Below, in pieces: positions 21,681 to 33,172 of a DNA stretch of 64,000 nt (position 1 is its first letter; each line of letters begins with the position of its first letter). Below the pieces are notes generated by a model that had not been told where the DNA came from, did no database searches, and saw nothing but the letters and a program-made list of their open reading frames with translations. Source of the stretch: Cornus controversa (taxonomy: Eukaryota; Streptophyta; Magnoliopsida; Cornales; Cornaceae); assembly GCA_026545225.1 (NCBI GenBank), contig CM048846.1, positions 55,308,270 through 55,372,269 of the forward strand, given 5' to 3'. Position numbers and translations under genes: made by a program.

Positions 21681-24600
21681 CTGCAATGCAATATTATACC
21701 AATATTTAATTTTAAAATAATAATAATAATAATAATACCGAAGTGACCCACCAAATCTCCAACATTTTGGATCCCAACATAAGCATAAACTAAGGCATTC
21801 ATTTGCTATATGTGTTGAGGTTTGTTTGCAAGACAAAGTAATCTCACCCATTCTCATTGAGGAAATTTCTGATAGCTGCTGGAAGTGCAGCTTGTCCCCG
21901 GCTATGATTGCCTATACCTGTCAGAAAACAGAACACATGCACACTTTTAGTGAAGATGCACATATTAAAAGGCTTCATGAACCAAGATAATTTCATTGTG
22001 ATCGGCAGTGTAGGTCCTCAAAACCTTCACAATTACTCCAAACCCTTCATGCCTACTGGAAAAGGAAAAAAGAAAAAAATAGTCCAAAGCCTTCATGCAA
22101 GTAATTATGTTGCCTTAATGTAATCATATGTATATATATAAATATGTGGTTCAATTTAACTGAATATCAAAATTATGTTATATAAAATTAATGGCTACAA
22201 AAAAATTAGTAGGACGATAGTAAGCAGCTTCACCTCAGCCCATAATGTCTTGGCCTCAAATCACTCAAGAGGGGAGTGAGCAAGTCCCAAAAAGAACCCT
22301 ATACCCTTGAGTTATCCCCAAAATCAACTAATTCCACCACAGATTTACAATATTTCCCACCTACCCAAATAAATAAAGATATAAGAATATGGAATTTCAA
22401 TATCCAAATAGGAGCTTCCACACTGTCAAAGCATCTCCTATTTTTGTCCTACAGTAAGCCCCACCAAAGACAAGGGGAGCAACCCTCCAAACCCCTTGGT
22501 TTTGAGACCACTGAGAAACCTCGCCAAGCTTCAAGAGTGCTCTTCAAAGACCCCGATATAACCCAATGAATGCCAATAATGGAAATAAACTTGTCCCAAG
22601 CATCCCTAACCACTGAACAGTGCAAGAGGAGGTGATTAATCGACTCCTCATCCCTCTTGCACATGCTGCACCAATTGATCAAAACTTGCCGCCTTTGCCT
22701 CAGGTTATCAACCATCAAAATCTTCACCAAAGCTGTCGCCCACTCGAAGAAGGCAACCCTAGGAGGAGTTTTGGTGCGCCAACTTGCTTTCTAATGGAAA
22801 GAATCCTCACAGGGTCTAACAACCTTCGGAAGAAGGATCGCACCTCGAATCTCCAACACTCATAACCTGACCATATCCACTCGTCCATCTCCATGGCGGT
22901 CGCAAACTAACAATATAGCAAGGCCAGAAGCTTGCTAACTTCCTTCATCTCCTAATCCTGGAAATGCCTAGCAAAACGCACATCCCAAGTCAACCTCCTA
23001 CTAACAAGCCGAAATAGTATGCAACCGAGATTTAAGTATCAACGGCAATCCTGAACAATCTCGAAAAAGTACTCGCTATCGATCTATCCCCACACCAAAT
23101 ATCTAGCCAGAATCGAATGTGCCTCCCACCCTTCAGCCTAAAGCATATACGTTTTAAAAATTCATCCCACCCTGTAGAGACCGGGTCCAATTTTGACCGG
23201 TTTTCTTTTTATACATCATTTTTGTCATAAATGCATTTTAAATAATGTTTTGCATGTTTTAAGTGTGGAAAACATGTTTGGGAATTTGTTTAAAAGTTCT
23301 GAGAAGTTTTGGGAGCATTTGGGTAAATTTGAGAATTTTTTGTTGGCGGGGCTCGAAACGCGGGTCGGGTGGGTTCGAAAATCCAAAATTTTTTGAAAAA
23401 CATTTAATTTTGGTTTTAGAACATTTGAAATGTTTTAAGAAGTATGGAAGTGATTTTGGAGCCGTAACCGCTTTCAAAATTAAAAACGGAATCAAGAAGG
23501 TACGTTAAGTGACTTAAGGGTAAAATAATTATTTTGCACTTGGTGCATTGTCAATACACATATATGTATATTGCTGGACATATTGGAGAGAGAAAAAAAT
23601 CAGCCATTAAAGCTTCTCTCAAACTTTTTTTCATCTTCTCCCTTCATTTTGAAAGTCTTAGAGAGAGATTTGGAACTTGCTTTAAGAGAGTATAATTTGG
23701 AGTTTGAAGTTTGGTAATTTCTAGGGTTCGCTAGGAAAGCTTCAAATTCGAGGTAGAGGAGTTTCTTCCCTCTTATTCATCAATTCTAGGGTGTTGGTGA
23801 GTTTGGTGATGTGTTGGATGTGTTAACAGTATGAGAGTATGTGTGTTAGAGTTGAGTAATTGTATCTTTCTCCTCTCATTATGTGTTTATACATGTTAGT
23901 TGTGTTCATATGGTGATATATGATGTATAGAATGTATAAATGTAATGTGTATGAAATGAGAGCATATTTAGCATGAATTGTGAATTCTATGCATATGTGA
24001 ATTATGTGCATAATTGTGAGCATATGTATATTTATTTGTTGGTTATGGAAGTATGTGAGCTATATTAATGTTATACATGCTAGATTTGAGCTTTTATATG
24101 ATACATATGAAATGTGATGTATGTGATATGTATGGGGTTATACATGAGAGTTGGTGAGCTTAGTATGTTAATTATAGCCTAAATGTGCTTTAACACTTGT
24201 GGTGTGAGCATCCATGTAGTATGCATTGGTTTAAGATGTATGAGATTCATTAGGATTACTTTTGAACTGTGATGTGAGTTATGTGCATTTTGAATGCCAT
24301 ATGTTTAAGAAGATGCATCAAAGGAATGATTTTCCATGTCAATGCATTTGATAATGTTTGTGAATGAAATAACATGCATTGTGATATGTGTGTTGTGTAT
24401 GTTTAGTATATGATGCACTTGGTAGGAAGTGGAATGGTCCTTGAGGAGGTTGAACTATGGTATTGGATACACACGAGTGGTGTGGTGAACTTGTGTCCCC
24501 AATTGATAGATTTCAATTGGCGACAAATTAGATTTACTCTCTCAATTGAGAGTTTTCAATTGATAAGGACCCTTGGTGGTGTGTGAGATTGGCATACTTC

Positions 24601-27600
24601 AATCTTTAATGACCCTTGGTGGTGTGCGAGAGGTTGAAAATTTTCAATTGGTGATAATCTTGGTAGGTTTTGAGGTTGACAGATTCCATTGGTGATACTC
24701 CCAGAATTGGTAGAGTTTAAGCATTTGAGCAGCAGTTTAGTTTTGTTCATGAATTGTGAATTCATGTTGAGAGATTTGGTTTGTGTAATTCAAGGTGGAT
24801 GATAAGTTGCTTATTGTGTTCATGCATAGTTAAGTAATCATTAGATGTTTATGTTGCATAGTTGTATCATTGATGGTATGAGCATCGTAAATATGTCATG
24901 TAGTGTAAGGATGCCATGATTGCATATCATGTAGGTCAGTGTTGAATCGATACCTAGGTGGGTTGGAGCCTTCCTACTGAGCTCGTTGGTTTGCTCACCC
25001 CTTTCCCCCCAAACCTTTTTACAGATAAGGCACCAATAACGGACGAGACTTGTTAAATGATCAAATGTTCTTTTTGGATATTGAGTATATGGCTATCTAT
25101 GCCGGCTTGTGGCATGTAACTTTGTTGTAGTTATAGTTGAACTTCATGTATCTTTCGAATCCTTTCATGTATGAACAAAGAGGGTGGCTTATGGATGTTG
25201 AGAATTTGTTTAGTGATTCGTATGTTTTGAGACAAATGTATGATGTTTAACATTTCCATTATACTGAAATTGTTGTGTGGATGTATCTAGGGATTAGAAT
25301 GTCTTTGATGGATGAGTTGGTCATGATTTGATTTAAGTGTGAAGTATTCAGAATTTCAGTCAACGTGCTCTTCTATTAATCGAAGACCCCTCTTCGATTA
25401 ATTGAAAACCTTTGATCAAGCGAACTTCAATCGAAAAATGTTTGATGGATCAGACTTCAAATTCTAGCGTGATTTCGATAGTACTTTGATATTCGATTAA
25501 TCGACACTTCGATTAATCGAAACTCTAAGGTCGATTAATCGAAATGCCCAGATCGATCAATCGAATGGTAGATTTTGATTAATCGAAACTGCAATCCACA
25601 GCTAGACTGAAGATAGGAATAATGTGTTGGATGTGCATGTGTGATCACGTGTGGGGTCCATTGGGATTAGTTGATGATGAATTGCACATATACATGTGCA
25701 AGTGTGTAATTTATGCTTCCGTGGTTATGAGATTTCAAGTGAATTGATGAATTGTTGATGTGAGGTGATGATGTGTAATTCAATCACCCTCGGTTGTCGA
25801 AAATCGGGGCGTGACACACCCTCTCTAGATGAATTTTTAAACTCCCACCCCTGCCGAACTCCTCAAAGTCCAAATAGCACCATCCACTCCCAGAGTTTCC
25901 AAATTTGCACAATATCACCCCTCCGCCACAACTGGTGCCTCTTAACTATGAACATCCACAACCACTTGCCCAATAATGCTGTGTTGAACACATCCAACCT
26001 CCTGACTCCTAGGCCCCCGAGCTGAATGGGCCTACAAACCTGCTCCTACTTCACAAGATGAAACTTAAATTCCTCCCAAGCCTCCCCATAAAAAGTTCTG
26101 CTGAAGCTTTTCTCTCCTCTTGGCAACCGAAGAGAGCATGTGAAATAGGGACATAAAGTAAGTCGGAAGGAGAGAGGGCTCTTCCGTACAGTTAATCTTC
26201 AACCTTTCGAGAGGTATTGTTTCTGCCACCCCGTCAACCTCCTTTCAAAGCACTCCAAAACCAGTCCCATGAGGAGGGCTCTTCTCAAAGACACCCCCAA
26301 GGGTAATCCCAGGTAAGGGACGGGAAGAGACTAGACACCACACCCCGAAATATCGGCCAATGAGACTCTCTCTTTAGGATCTCTCTCTCTTTCTCAAATT
26401 CCTCTTGCCCCAAATTTCAGTATCAGTAAGTTGTTTCAGATCTAGTTTTGAAAATGGAAATTTGAAAGTCGGATTGTTGGTTTATTGATTGATTGGTTAC
26501 TACGCCAGTGATTGCATGATGAAATCTTAGTTGTGGCCCTTATGGGGATTAAAGTCACTGCATTGAGTAATATAGATGCAAAAGTATTCCCTATTTCCCT
26601 GACATGAGCATTGAGCAGGGATAACATAATTTGTGGAACTGTGAATTCTTTTGCAAAATTTATGTTCAAGCTCCCATTTGAGATCTTAAAAACATCCAGT
26701 AGTGTTCTTTTGTCAACGATCTCATCCAAATAATGTCATGGGCTAGCCGACTGAAAAACAAAAGGAAAGTATTTTTCTGTTTATCCCACATTTCAATGGA
26801 CCTCCATCCTTCTAAAAGGCTGATTCTATGTCCAGGAACAATTTTCTATTTGAGGGACAATTCCAAAACATATGGGCTGCCTATAATGGCTATAAATATG
26901 AGGTTATAATCAGTCTAGGTATGGAATTGAACCCTTAAATCATATATATAGATAAAGCCCTTCGGAGAGTAGAATTTCCAATTACTTAATCTAGGGTTTC
27001 CTTAGACACCATTATATGTTATTGAGTGTTGATCAAGGAAGAATTCATTGATTCAATTCTAATCAACCAATCAGATTTCAGAGAAAAAGGTGGACAATCA
27101 CTAGAGAAGCGGATTTGTGAGGGAAGTCTGTTGACAAGCGGACAAACGACTTGAAGACTTAAGTGGAGAGTTTGGTGGCAGTCGGCTCAAGAGGTAACTA
27201 GGGTTCCTAGGGTGTGGGATCTGTCAACCTGGTTGTAATTTCTTTTTCATATAGTGGATTGTGCCAATCTGGATTAGGTCCCTTGGTTTTTCCAAATTGG
27301 GTTTTGCATGTAATAATTTGTATGTCTCTGTTCTACTCTATTTCCTATTGATGCATGATTGTGGATAAGATGGATGAAATTGAAAATTAACAGGTATAAA
27401 CAGAAATTCAAATCTCAATCATCATAATTAACTAACTGAATTTTCAACAAGGATTAATGATAATTTGAAAAGTTAGTTGACAAAAAGGAATCCAAAAGGC
27501 CTATTCACCCCCTCTCCCCTCTAGGTCTAAGTCATTGCTCACACTCTGACACATCAGAGCCTAGGTAACGATCTCACAAAATATCAATTGGTATTAGAGT

Positions 27601-30600
27601 ATATCGATTGTAGATTCATCAACTGGTTACTCAATATAAAGAGCTGCTCTATAGGAAAAATATGGATATTAAGAAGACAAAATCAGTTGATTGTGCTTTC
27701 TTTGATAATTTGATGCCTAAAGATCATTCTAATTTGTCTGATACAACTTCTGATAGTGACTATGATAGGGAACTTAGCTTTATATAGCATGATAGTTCTT
27801 GTGATGCTTTTGATGATGAATTGGCTAATATATCAATATCTCCTAATGTATGTAATTTTGAATTTGATGAAGATTATATTCTTAGGATTGCTTCTGCTGA
27901 GTTGCATTAATGATTTCTGAAGTTTAAAAACTGAAAGTTCTGAATTGTTGAATAAATTAAAACCAATGTTAATTATAACAGAAAATCAAAAGTTAGAAAT
28001 TGCTAGTATAACAGTTTTAATGACTGAACTTAAGAAGGAAAAAGATTTATTAAAAAACAGAGTAAAGTCTTTAGAACTAAAAGCTGCACAATCTAGAAAG
28101 ATATACAAAGAATTGAAAACTAGATTAGAAAAGCTAGAATTGATTCAAGGAACAAAACATAATGCAGTTGGAAAACTATATTCTAAGGCTAAGATTGGAA
28201 AAACTACATTAAGTAAGCATGGCCATAAGAAATCTAGTGACTCTAAGGCCCTGTTTGGATTGGCTTTTGAAAAGCGGCTTTCGACTTTTTAAGCTCAAAA
28301 GCCGTTTTGGAGAGTGTTTGGATTGACAAGGCGGAAGAGCTTCGGAGTCCAAAAAGAGCGTTTAAAGGAAGCTGGGGGTACCAGCTTCCTGATTTAGCTT
28401 CTGCTTCTCTTTTTCTTCTGCGTAAAAGCCGAAGCAAAAGCTCTACCAAACAGGGCCTAAGTAGTTAGATCCCCCTAAACATATTCCAACATGTCATTGT
28501 TTGGAAAAAGGTCATAAAAGATTTAAATGCACTAATCGCATAAATGATCTTAAGAAGGAGAAATAAAGCATAGAATATTCTCTCTCCAAGGAAAAGACTC
28601 GAGGAACTACACAGATAGTTAAACCTTCCCCTGTCAGAGTCTAGGGGAAAATAAAAATAGAAATAAAAACATTTCTGTTAAAAATGAAATTTGGATGAAA
28701 AAGAAAGAGGTTGAATGCTTAGTAATCCCACACGACTCTTAAAGCAATTGATACTAAGTATTGGTACTTTGATAATGGATGTTCTAGGCATATTAAATCT
28801 TTCTTTCAGCTTTGACAGATTGTGACGGTGGTACAGTTAGGTCTGGGAATGAAAAATCTGCACATATTGTAGTTAGGTAGGTATGCAAGGCAAAATAGCA
28901 CAATACCTGTTATAACATGCAATGATGTTGGTCTCTGCCTTGATGATGCCTGTTGTGTATCCAACTTCTCTATGTCCATACAACCAAAAGATTCAAGAGA
29001 TGCAGAACGTACAATACTGGCTTTCTCGTTGGTTCTACTAGGAGATACTGAATGATTTAATAATACCTGGGATTCGATCTTCTGTAAGTGTTCCTCTAAA
29101 GCTTGAACCGCTTCTGCCGCATGAAGACCATGTAAGTCCAATTTCCAGATATCATGTTTACAATTCCTAATACTTAGAATTTCCTTCGCTGCCTTAGCAT
29201 TAAGCTTTTCAGCAGCCAGCCATTCCTTCCGAGCCTTTATTGAACACTGTTGGGCGGAGAAGTGATCACCTCTTAGATAGGCATCAGTAGATGCCCTTGA
29301 ATGCTGAGATGCTGACCTGTTACAGTCAAAAGAATAGGAACTGCTATATATCAACTACGAAGCAACCAACAAACCATAGTATTTGACGAAACAGAGTCCA
29401 GAGCAATTGGAAGAATGAGTGCATTGAGACTGTAAGTGTAACAAATACGGTTCTATGAGGGTTTAAAAATTGTCTCCGTTTCAGGAAGAGATTCATGTCA
29501 CAGTGTACTTCAATCCTCTGGCTGAGCCTTGACGAGCCTGGAGCTTTTTTGGAGCCCAGGCGTGCCTTTAACAACTATGGGTCAATCGGTGGGATTTTTT
29601 CAAAAGGATCCACATATAGTGCATGAGATGTGTACATGACATGTTTGGTTGGACATTCATCTAGTAATCATATTCGATAATTTAAATTTAAATAATTGTA
29701 CATAAATTCTTTTTTTTTTTTTGGAAGGTAATCGTACATAAATTCACTTGTTACTTTTAATTTTGTTACAATACCGCTCCAAAACAAGTGGTGTGCAATT
29801 TTTTTTTATAAGTAAAGTGAAGTGTGCAATTGAACATTTTATGTTACATCATCATCATCATCCATATGTTACATGAATACACTAATTAATCCCCAAAAAA
29901 TATTAAATGAATATTTAATCATATTCTTATGTCCCCAGATTTGGGATTTGATACTCAAGTACGCAACACCTTCAAAATTCACCCTCAACACATTATCAGT
30001 CGCGGACATAATCCTTCTAAGAAGTGTTTTTGACAAATGACATATGACGTACATTATTTTTCTTCTCTCTACATAATGTGTGTAAAAAATATCTCGTGCC
30101 ATGTAGAAAATGTTAAATGGAGAATGCACCATTCATGGTCTGTAAGTGAAAATGTGGAAATAACGACAAAATAAATACGAATCGGAAAGATCTTATTTTC
30201 TGAGTGTTAAAAAGTCATTTAAAATCATTTATGTCAATGTTAAATAAATTCCAAAAGCATTATGAATATCGAACACACACCTCATCATCCTTAATGCATC
30301 TTTTCGATGAATCGAGTAAATATCATTCTCCTCCCATTCAGGCTCAACAGGTACAGACCTCAACTGCTGCAAAGTCAGTTTCACACATTCAACATCATCA
30401 GAAAGCTTTTCTCCATGAGAAGTATGGTCATGTATTGGTTCTTTATTCTTGTCATTAAGACAATCTTCAAGAACATGGCTCAATTCTGCAAGGTTTGTGC
30501 TCTCTCCTAAAGGAACACCTTTATCTGCTTGCAATAAATTGTTGTCAAAGGGAAAATCCTTAGAATTAGATCCCCCAACTGTTCTGTTATTTTCCTCAGA

Positions 30601-31074
30601 ACTACCAGAGGAAACCATTGCTTTCAATAAAGTTGAGGCTTTGTCAATGTCATTATCTACAGCTTCCATAATATCATTAATCAAGCTTCTGTCAGCCCAA
30701 CGGTGGAGCTCTCCAAGCTTCTTACAGGCCAGAATAACGGAGTTTTCCTCAGAAACCGTATTGTGATGTTTCCCACTAGAATTGCTGTTTGGTAATGGCT
30801 TTTCTAAATCCTTATTATTCACCAAAGATGGTAAATTTGCAGAAGGTAGTAGCACAGAAGAGAAAGACTTTGATGAGACATCATTGTTCTTCACAAGATT
30901 TTGGCATGTTTGAAGAGGGGCGATAGCGCTTGACATAGGTGGGTAAGAATCATCATCGCCTTCAGGTACGGAAACTTGTTTCTGTTGCTGTTTGAGGTCA
31001 AATGCAGCCCACCCAGGTGATTTAGCCCTCCTCCATGACATCTTCTTGTGCAAAGGGCTAGCAGAAATGGTCAT
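21617..31074 (-). CDS. DUF1771/Smr-domain protein (At5g58720-like), 4 exons
   Basis: The coding sequence joins 31074-30281, 29316-28907, 21917-21848 and 21680-21617. All junctions are in phase and the total is 446 codons including the stop. The protein begins [20 protein letters not shown]; the inner Met at 31041 (MSWRR) may be the real start, giving 434 residues. The middle holds a helical segment ([20 protein letters not shown]), then DUF1771 ([20 protein letters not shown]). The C-terminal Smr domain starts at [19 protein letters not shown], has [20 protein letters not shown] and ends [11 protein letters not shown]. Smr domains bind or cleave nucleic acid; the LDLHG and TGxG motifs are present. 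Plant relatives are nuclear or cytosolic proteins of unclear role. No frameshift or stop is seen, so it is probably functional despite a 7-kb third intron. Confidence 0.9.
21848..21917 (-). CDS. Smr-domain gene, exon 3
   Basis: A 70-bp exon with acceptor TTTTCTGACAG and donor AATGG|GTGAGA. It encodes [19 protein letters not shown] followed by NEN, continuing the Smr TGxGNHS loop begun in exon 2. It was recognised by conservation and phase rather than by length. Confidence 0.92.
22449..22730 (-). pseudogene. LINE C-terminal zf-RVT domain
   Basis: The frame shows [38 protein letters not shown] and LEAWRGFSV. The CxxC...HxxxxxC pattern is the zinc-binding region found at the C-terminus of plant L1-like RTs. 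Confidence 0.9.
24450..24720. repeat. Minisatellite in solo LTR 1
   Basis: The motif GACCCTTGGTGGTGTG and variants of TTTCAATTGRTGAYAA recur several times with irregular spacing, starting about 1.3 kb from the LTR 5' end. The other large LTRs have unrelated repeats at the same relative position. Confidence 0.65.
25376..25590. repeat. Cluster of TTCGATTAATCGAA palindromes in LTR 1
   Basis: Perfect or near-perfect copies of the 14-bp palindrome occur at about 25376, 25393, 25491, 25509, 25530, 25552 and 25574. They lie 230-440 bp before the LTR 3' end. Matching clusters with different cores are found in the other LTR elements of this window. Confidence 0.85.
27945..28246 (+). pseudogene. Copia gag coiled-coil fragment
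   Basis: The open frame contains [20 protein letters not shown] and [20 protein letters not shown], a charged coiled coil typical of the gag spacer in Sirevirus-like elements. It runs into the MITE at 28247, which supplies the later residues and the stop. Confidence 0.65.
28247..28457. mobile_element. PIF/Harbinger-like MITE, 211 bp
   Basis: The ends are GGCCCTGTTTGGATTGG and, in reverse complement, GGCCCTGTTTGGTAGAGC. TAA flanks it on both sides (28244-28246 and 28458-28460), the 3-bp duplication of PIF/Harbinger and Tourist MITEs. It interrupts the copia gag fragment. Confidence 0.85.
28907..29316 (-). CDS. Smr-domain gene, exon 2 (DUF1771 and first half of Smr)
   Basis: The acceptor is TTTTGACTGTAACAG and the donor is ATAACAG|GTATTG. 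It encodes [40 protein letters not shown] and [20 protein letters not shown], and ends within LHVITG. A serine-rich insert ([20 protein letters not shown]) separates the first Smr helix from the TG loop. Confidence 0.92.
29317..30280 (-). other. Intron 2 of the Smr-domain gene
   Basis: A 964-bp intron with GTGTGT donor and TAACAG acceptor. Near 29500-29575 it holds a dispersed-repeat motif (GAGCCTTGACGAGCCTGG, GGCGTGCCTTTAACAACTAT) related to the sequence at 9771-9810. Confidence 0.8.
30281..31074 (-). CDS. Smr-domain gene, exon 1
   Basis: This exon encodes the N-terminal 264 codons plus two bases. The donor is ATGATGAG|GTGTGT, so an Arg codon is split with exon 2. An in-frame TGA lies 9 bases before the first ATG at 31074. 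The conserved family start [18 protein letters not shown] begins at 31041. An upstream non-coding exon cannot be excluded. Confidence 0.88.
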
Positions 31075-31520
31075 CTTATGTCATGCACTAAGACAGCACA
31101 AACCTTTTTTTGAGTGTGCGTTCCTCTGCTATATGTACTTACTAGGTAATGAGGTAACTCTTTAATTTGTTTGTACACCACCAAAAGGCAAAAAACTTCT
31201 CTTTCAGAGACCTGATATAGAATGATTTTCCACAAAAAGGGTAAAAAAAGAAGGTACATAACCCCCAAGGATATAAGACTTCACAATTCATGACAAATTA
31301 GAAAATAATACAAGTATGAAAAAAGAACAGTGTTCAACACTCAATACAGAACTTTAATGAGGCTCCAAGTCTCCTGTGTAATTTGGAAGTAGTCCACACA
31401 AGGTTTAACCCCTTTACTTACACAATGCATATAAAGGTCAATCTGTAAGCAGAATAGTAGTGTTCTGCTTGAACCAAACATCCATTGTGCATGGGGTTTT
31501 TCTACTACTGAATAGTAGCA
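31075..31520 (-). promoter_or_regulatory. 5' flank of the Smr-domain gene
   Basis: This region should contain the 5' UTR and promoter of the - strand gene. No specific TATA box or motif could be assigned. It ends against a (GT)n(AT)n microsatellite and LINE tail. Confidence 0.35.
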
Positions 31521-31523
31521 TTC

Positions 31524-31556
<33 letters not shown>

Positions 31557-31557
31557 A
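31524..31557. repeat. (GT)n(AT)n microsatellite
   Basis: GT repeats grade into TA repeats directly before an L1 tail fragment. Confidence 0.9.
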
Positions 31558-31791
31558 AAGTAAATTTTCATTGAAGAGTCCCCAAAAGGGGAGCGCGGCC
31601 CAGAAAAACTACACAAACCAAAAACCTATAGCTTCAAGTTATCCGCAAAAGACACGAATCTCCAAAGATTTACAATTTGACCCATGTACCCAAAAGAACA
31701 AGCAACTAAGCATAGAAAATTTCAGCACTCCAATAGGAAACTCCACCCCAATCAAAAGATCTCCTATTTCTCTCCCTCCACAAGGCCCACC
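31558..31791 (-). mobile_element. L1-like LINE 3' fragment
   Basis: AAATTTTCATTGAAGAGTCC and GGGGAGCGCGGCCCAGAAAA match the L1 tails at 33300 and 22255. The 5' side is cut by the LTR starting at 31792. Confidence 0.75.
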
Positions 31792-32228
31792 TGATGTAGG
31801 ACACATAAGTTATATTTAGAACCAAAAAGAAAGCAGGGAATGAGAATGAAAAGATGAGATGAGACTACAAGAGAGGGGTGAGAAGACAGACGAAGAGGGT
31901 GAGAAATCAGAGTGAATAGATAGGTTGGACAGAGAGAAGAAGACACAGAGGGAGAGTTCTCAAAACTTGCGATAATATTCAATAATCAAAAGCTAAAAAT
32001 GTCAGATTACATATGACCCTTTATATAGGCAGAATGTTAAGCAAACCCTAAGAAACCCTAAAATATGAAAATACCAAAATAACCCTAAAATCCGAACATT
32101 ACCAAAAATAACATAATTATGTAGCCCTAATTTAAAAAATTCCTAATTCTATTTCTTTTTTCCTCTTCTCCAAAAGTAACATTGAAACACGTGCAACTCG
32201 TGTGTGAATCGCATCTCATTCCCCATCA
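31792..32228 (-). repeat. Gypsy 3' LTR with TGATG/CATCA ends
   Basis: The + strand begins TGATGTAGGACACATAAG and ends CATCTCATTCCCCATCA, giving TGATG...CATCA inverted ends. It contains TATA-like TATATAAAGGGTC on the - strand and lies downstream (- strand) of an integrase remnant, as expected for a 3' LTR. Confidence 0.8.
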
Positions 32229-32589
32229 ATTCTCCACGGCCAAGAAGAACTCCTCTTCAGATAGTAAAGCGGATAATACTGCTCTAAAAGCTTGGATCAA
32301 CATGGCGAGACTCATCTGTACTCCATGCGATATTGGAAGATGGATAATACTTCCATAGTGGATCACTCTAATGGTCAAAAACATCCTTTACCCAATCCAA
32401 ATACCATGGTTGACATGTTGGTGCTGAAGAAAATATAGCTCCACTTGTAGGAACACAAGCTAACAAGATAGAAGGCTCAAAGGTGCATTGGTTAGTTGAC
32501 AAATACGCCACATGAAAAATGGCACTAAACTATCATATGATGGCAAGTCAAATAAATATGCATTAGGCACGGATATATGAGTGATGTGG

Positions 32590-33172
32590 AAATGTCGAAT
32601 AACTTAAGCTTGAAATACCTTGAAAGAGTTATATAGAAAAGGTTGTGGTGGTACACAAACTATAACATAGTCTCCTTCCATAAATTCATGATTCATATTG
32701 ATGAGCAGCAACAAATTCATAATTTTTATTACTTGAAACAAATTGCCGTCCCATATCGGCATGAAAATCATGGACATGTTGAACAGAGGAATCAAGAAAT
32801 TCAAACGAACAACAATATGGAGGCATAGGTATAAGGTTAGTGAACTGACGAGGAAGAAACCCATATATAATCTCAATAGGACAGCTATTAGTTGACCAAT
32901 TGACCAAAATAAGATATAACATACTCCATAAGAGGCAACAATGAGTTTCCAATATTTACATGTGCTCCCACAAGACACTGAATCAACTTCCCTAGATTTC
33001 TCTTAATGATCTCATGTTGCCCATCAATCAGAGAATGCAATGCGAACAAAATCTGAAATTGGCCCTTAAAGCTTCCAAAGTGTTTTCCAAAAATAGCTTG
33101 CATACTTAACGTCCCTATCTGAAACAATGGAAGTGTGTGAGTCATGAATTCTAGCATTCTCTACATGATCAT
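32590..33172 (-). pseudogene. Ty3/gypsy integrase C-terminal fragment
   Basis: Across shifted frames the - strand encodes SDRDVKYASYFWKTLW, then SLIDGQHEIIKRNLGKLIQC, CPIEIIYGFLPRQFTNLIPM and HEFMEGDYVIVCVPPQ. These follow the integrase core and C-terminal GPY-like region order of chromoviral gypsy elements. Many frameshifts mark it as a pseudogene. Confidence 0.85.

Larger units (their letters stand above)
23173..25816 (+). mobile_element. Large solo LTR 1 (gypsy, chromovirus-like), 2.64 kb
   Basis: The element begins TGTAGAGACCGGGTCC and ends GGGGCGTGACA, with a perfect 5-bp target duplication CACCC at 23168-23172 and 25817-25821. No protein is encoded. It shares its end sequences and an internal block (GGTTTGCTCACCCCTTTCCC, TTACAGATAAGGCACCAATA at about 24985-25045) with the LTRs at 42040 and 56975. 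Such long LTRs with TGTAACGACC-type starts are typical of plant Del/Tekay chromoviruses; that assignment is inferred. It interrupts the LINE inside the Smr gene intron. Confidence 0.85.
22230..26395 (-). mobile_element. 5'-truncated L1-like LINE, split by a solo LTR
   Basis: The 3' end lies near 22230-22260 (AAGAGGGGAGTGAGCAAGTC resembles other L1 tails in the window). The segment up to 23172 carries the zinc-finger-like end of the RT. After the LTR insertion the LINE resumes at 25822 and runs to about 26395, matching the region at 1-140 of the first LINE (for example AAAGTAAGTCGGAAGGAG versus ATGAAGTAGGTAGGAG). The frames are broken. Confidence 0.85.
27480..28880 (+). mobile_element. Ty1/copia (Sirevirus-like) 5' fragment
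   Basis: A CCTATTCACCCCCTCTCCCC tract near 27500 and TTGGTATTAGAGT at 27588 resemble the LTR end and Met-tRNA primer site of Sirevirus-type copia elements. A gag-like region follows: acidic spacer (27660-27900), coiled coil (27945-28250), and after a MITE a zinc-knuckle remnant [13 protein letters not shown] at about 28490. Then [16 protein letters not shown] (28750-28800) and [17 protein letters not shown] mark the protease/pre-integrase region. Stops break the frame. It ends about 30 bp from the Smr exon 2 donor. Confidence 0.75.
21918..28906 (-). other. Intron 3 of the Smr-domain gene (6989 bp) with nested transposons
   Basis: The intron separates the two halves of the Smr domain. It contains an antisense-to-window L1 LINE (same strand as the gene), a solo LTR inside that LINE, and a copia 5' fragment on the opposite strand holding a MITE. 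Copia-derived sequence reaches to about 28880, leaving roughly 30 bp to the splice donor. At 26395-27480 nothing is confidently assigned; part is probably the copia LTR. Confidence 0.85.

Noticed and set aside
26442-26729. A 95-codon - strand frame inside the Smr gene intron
   Set aside because: No known domain, not flanked by convincing splice sites, and adjacent to LINE sequence; left unassigned.
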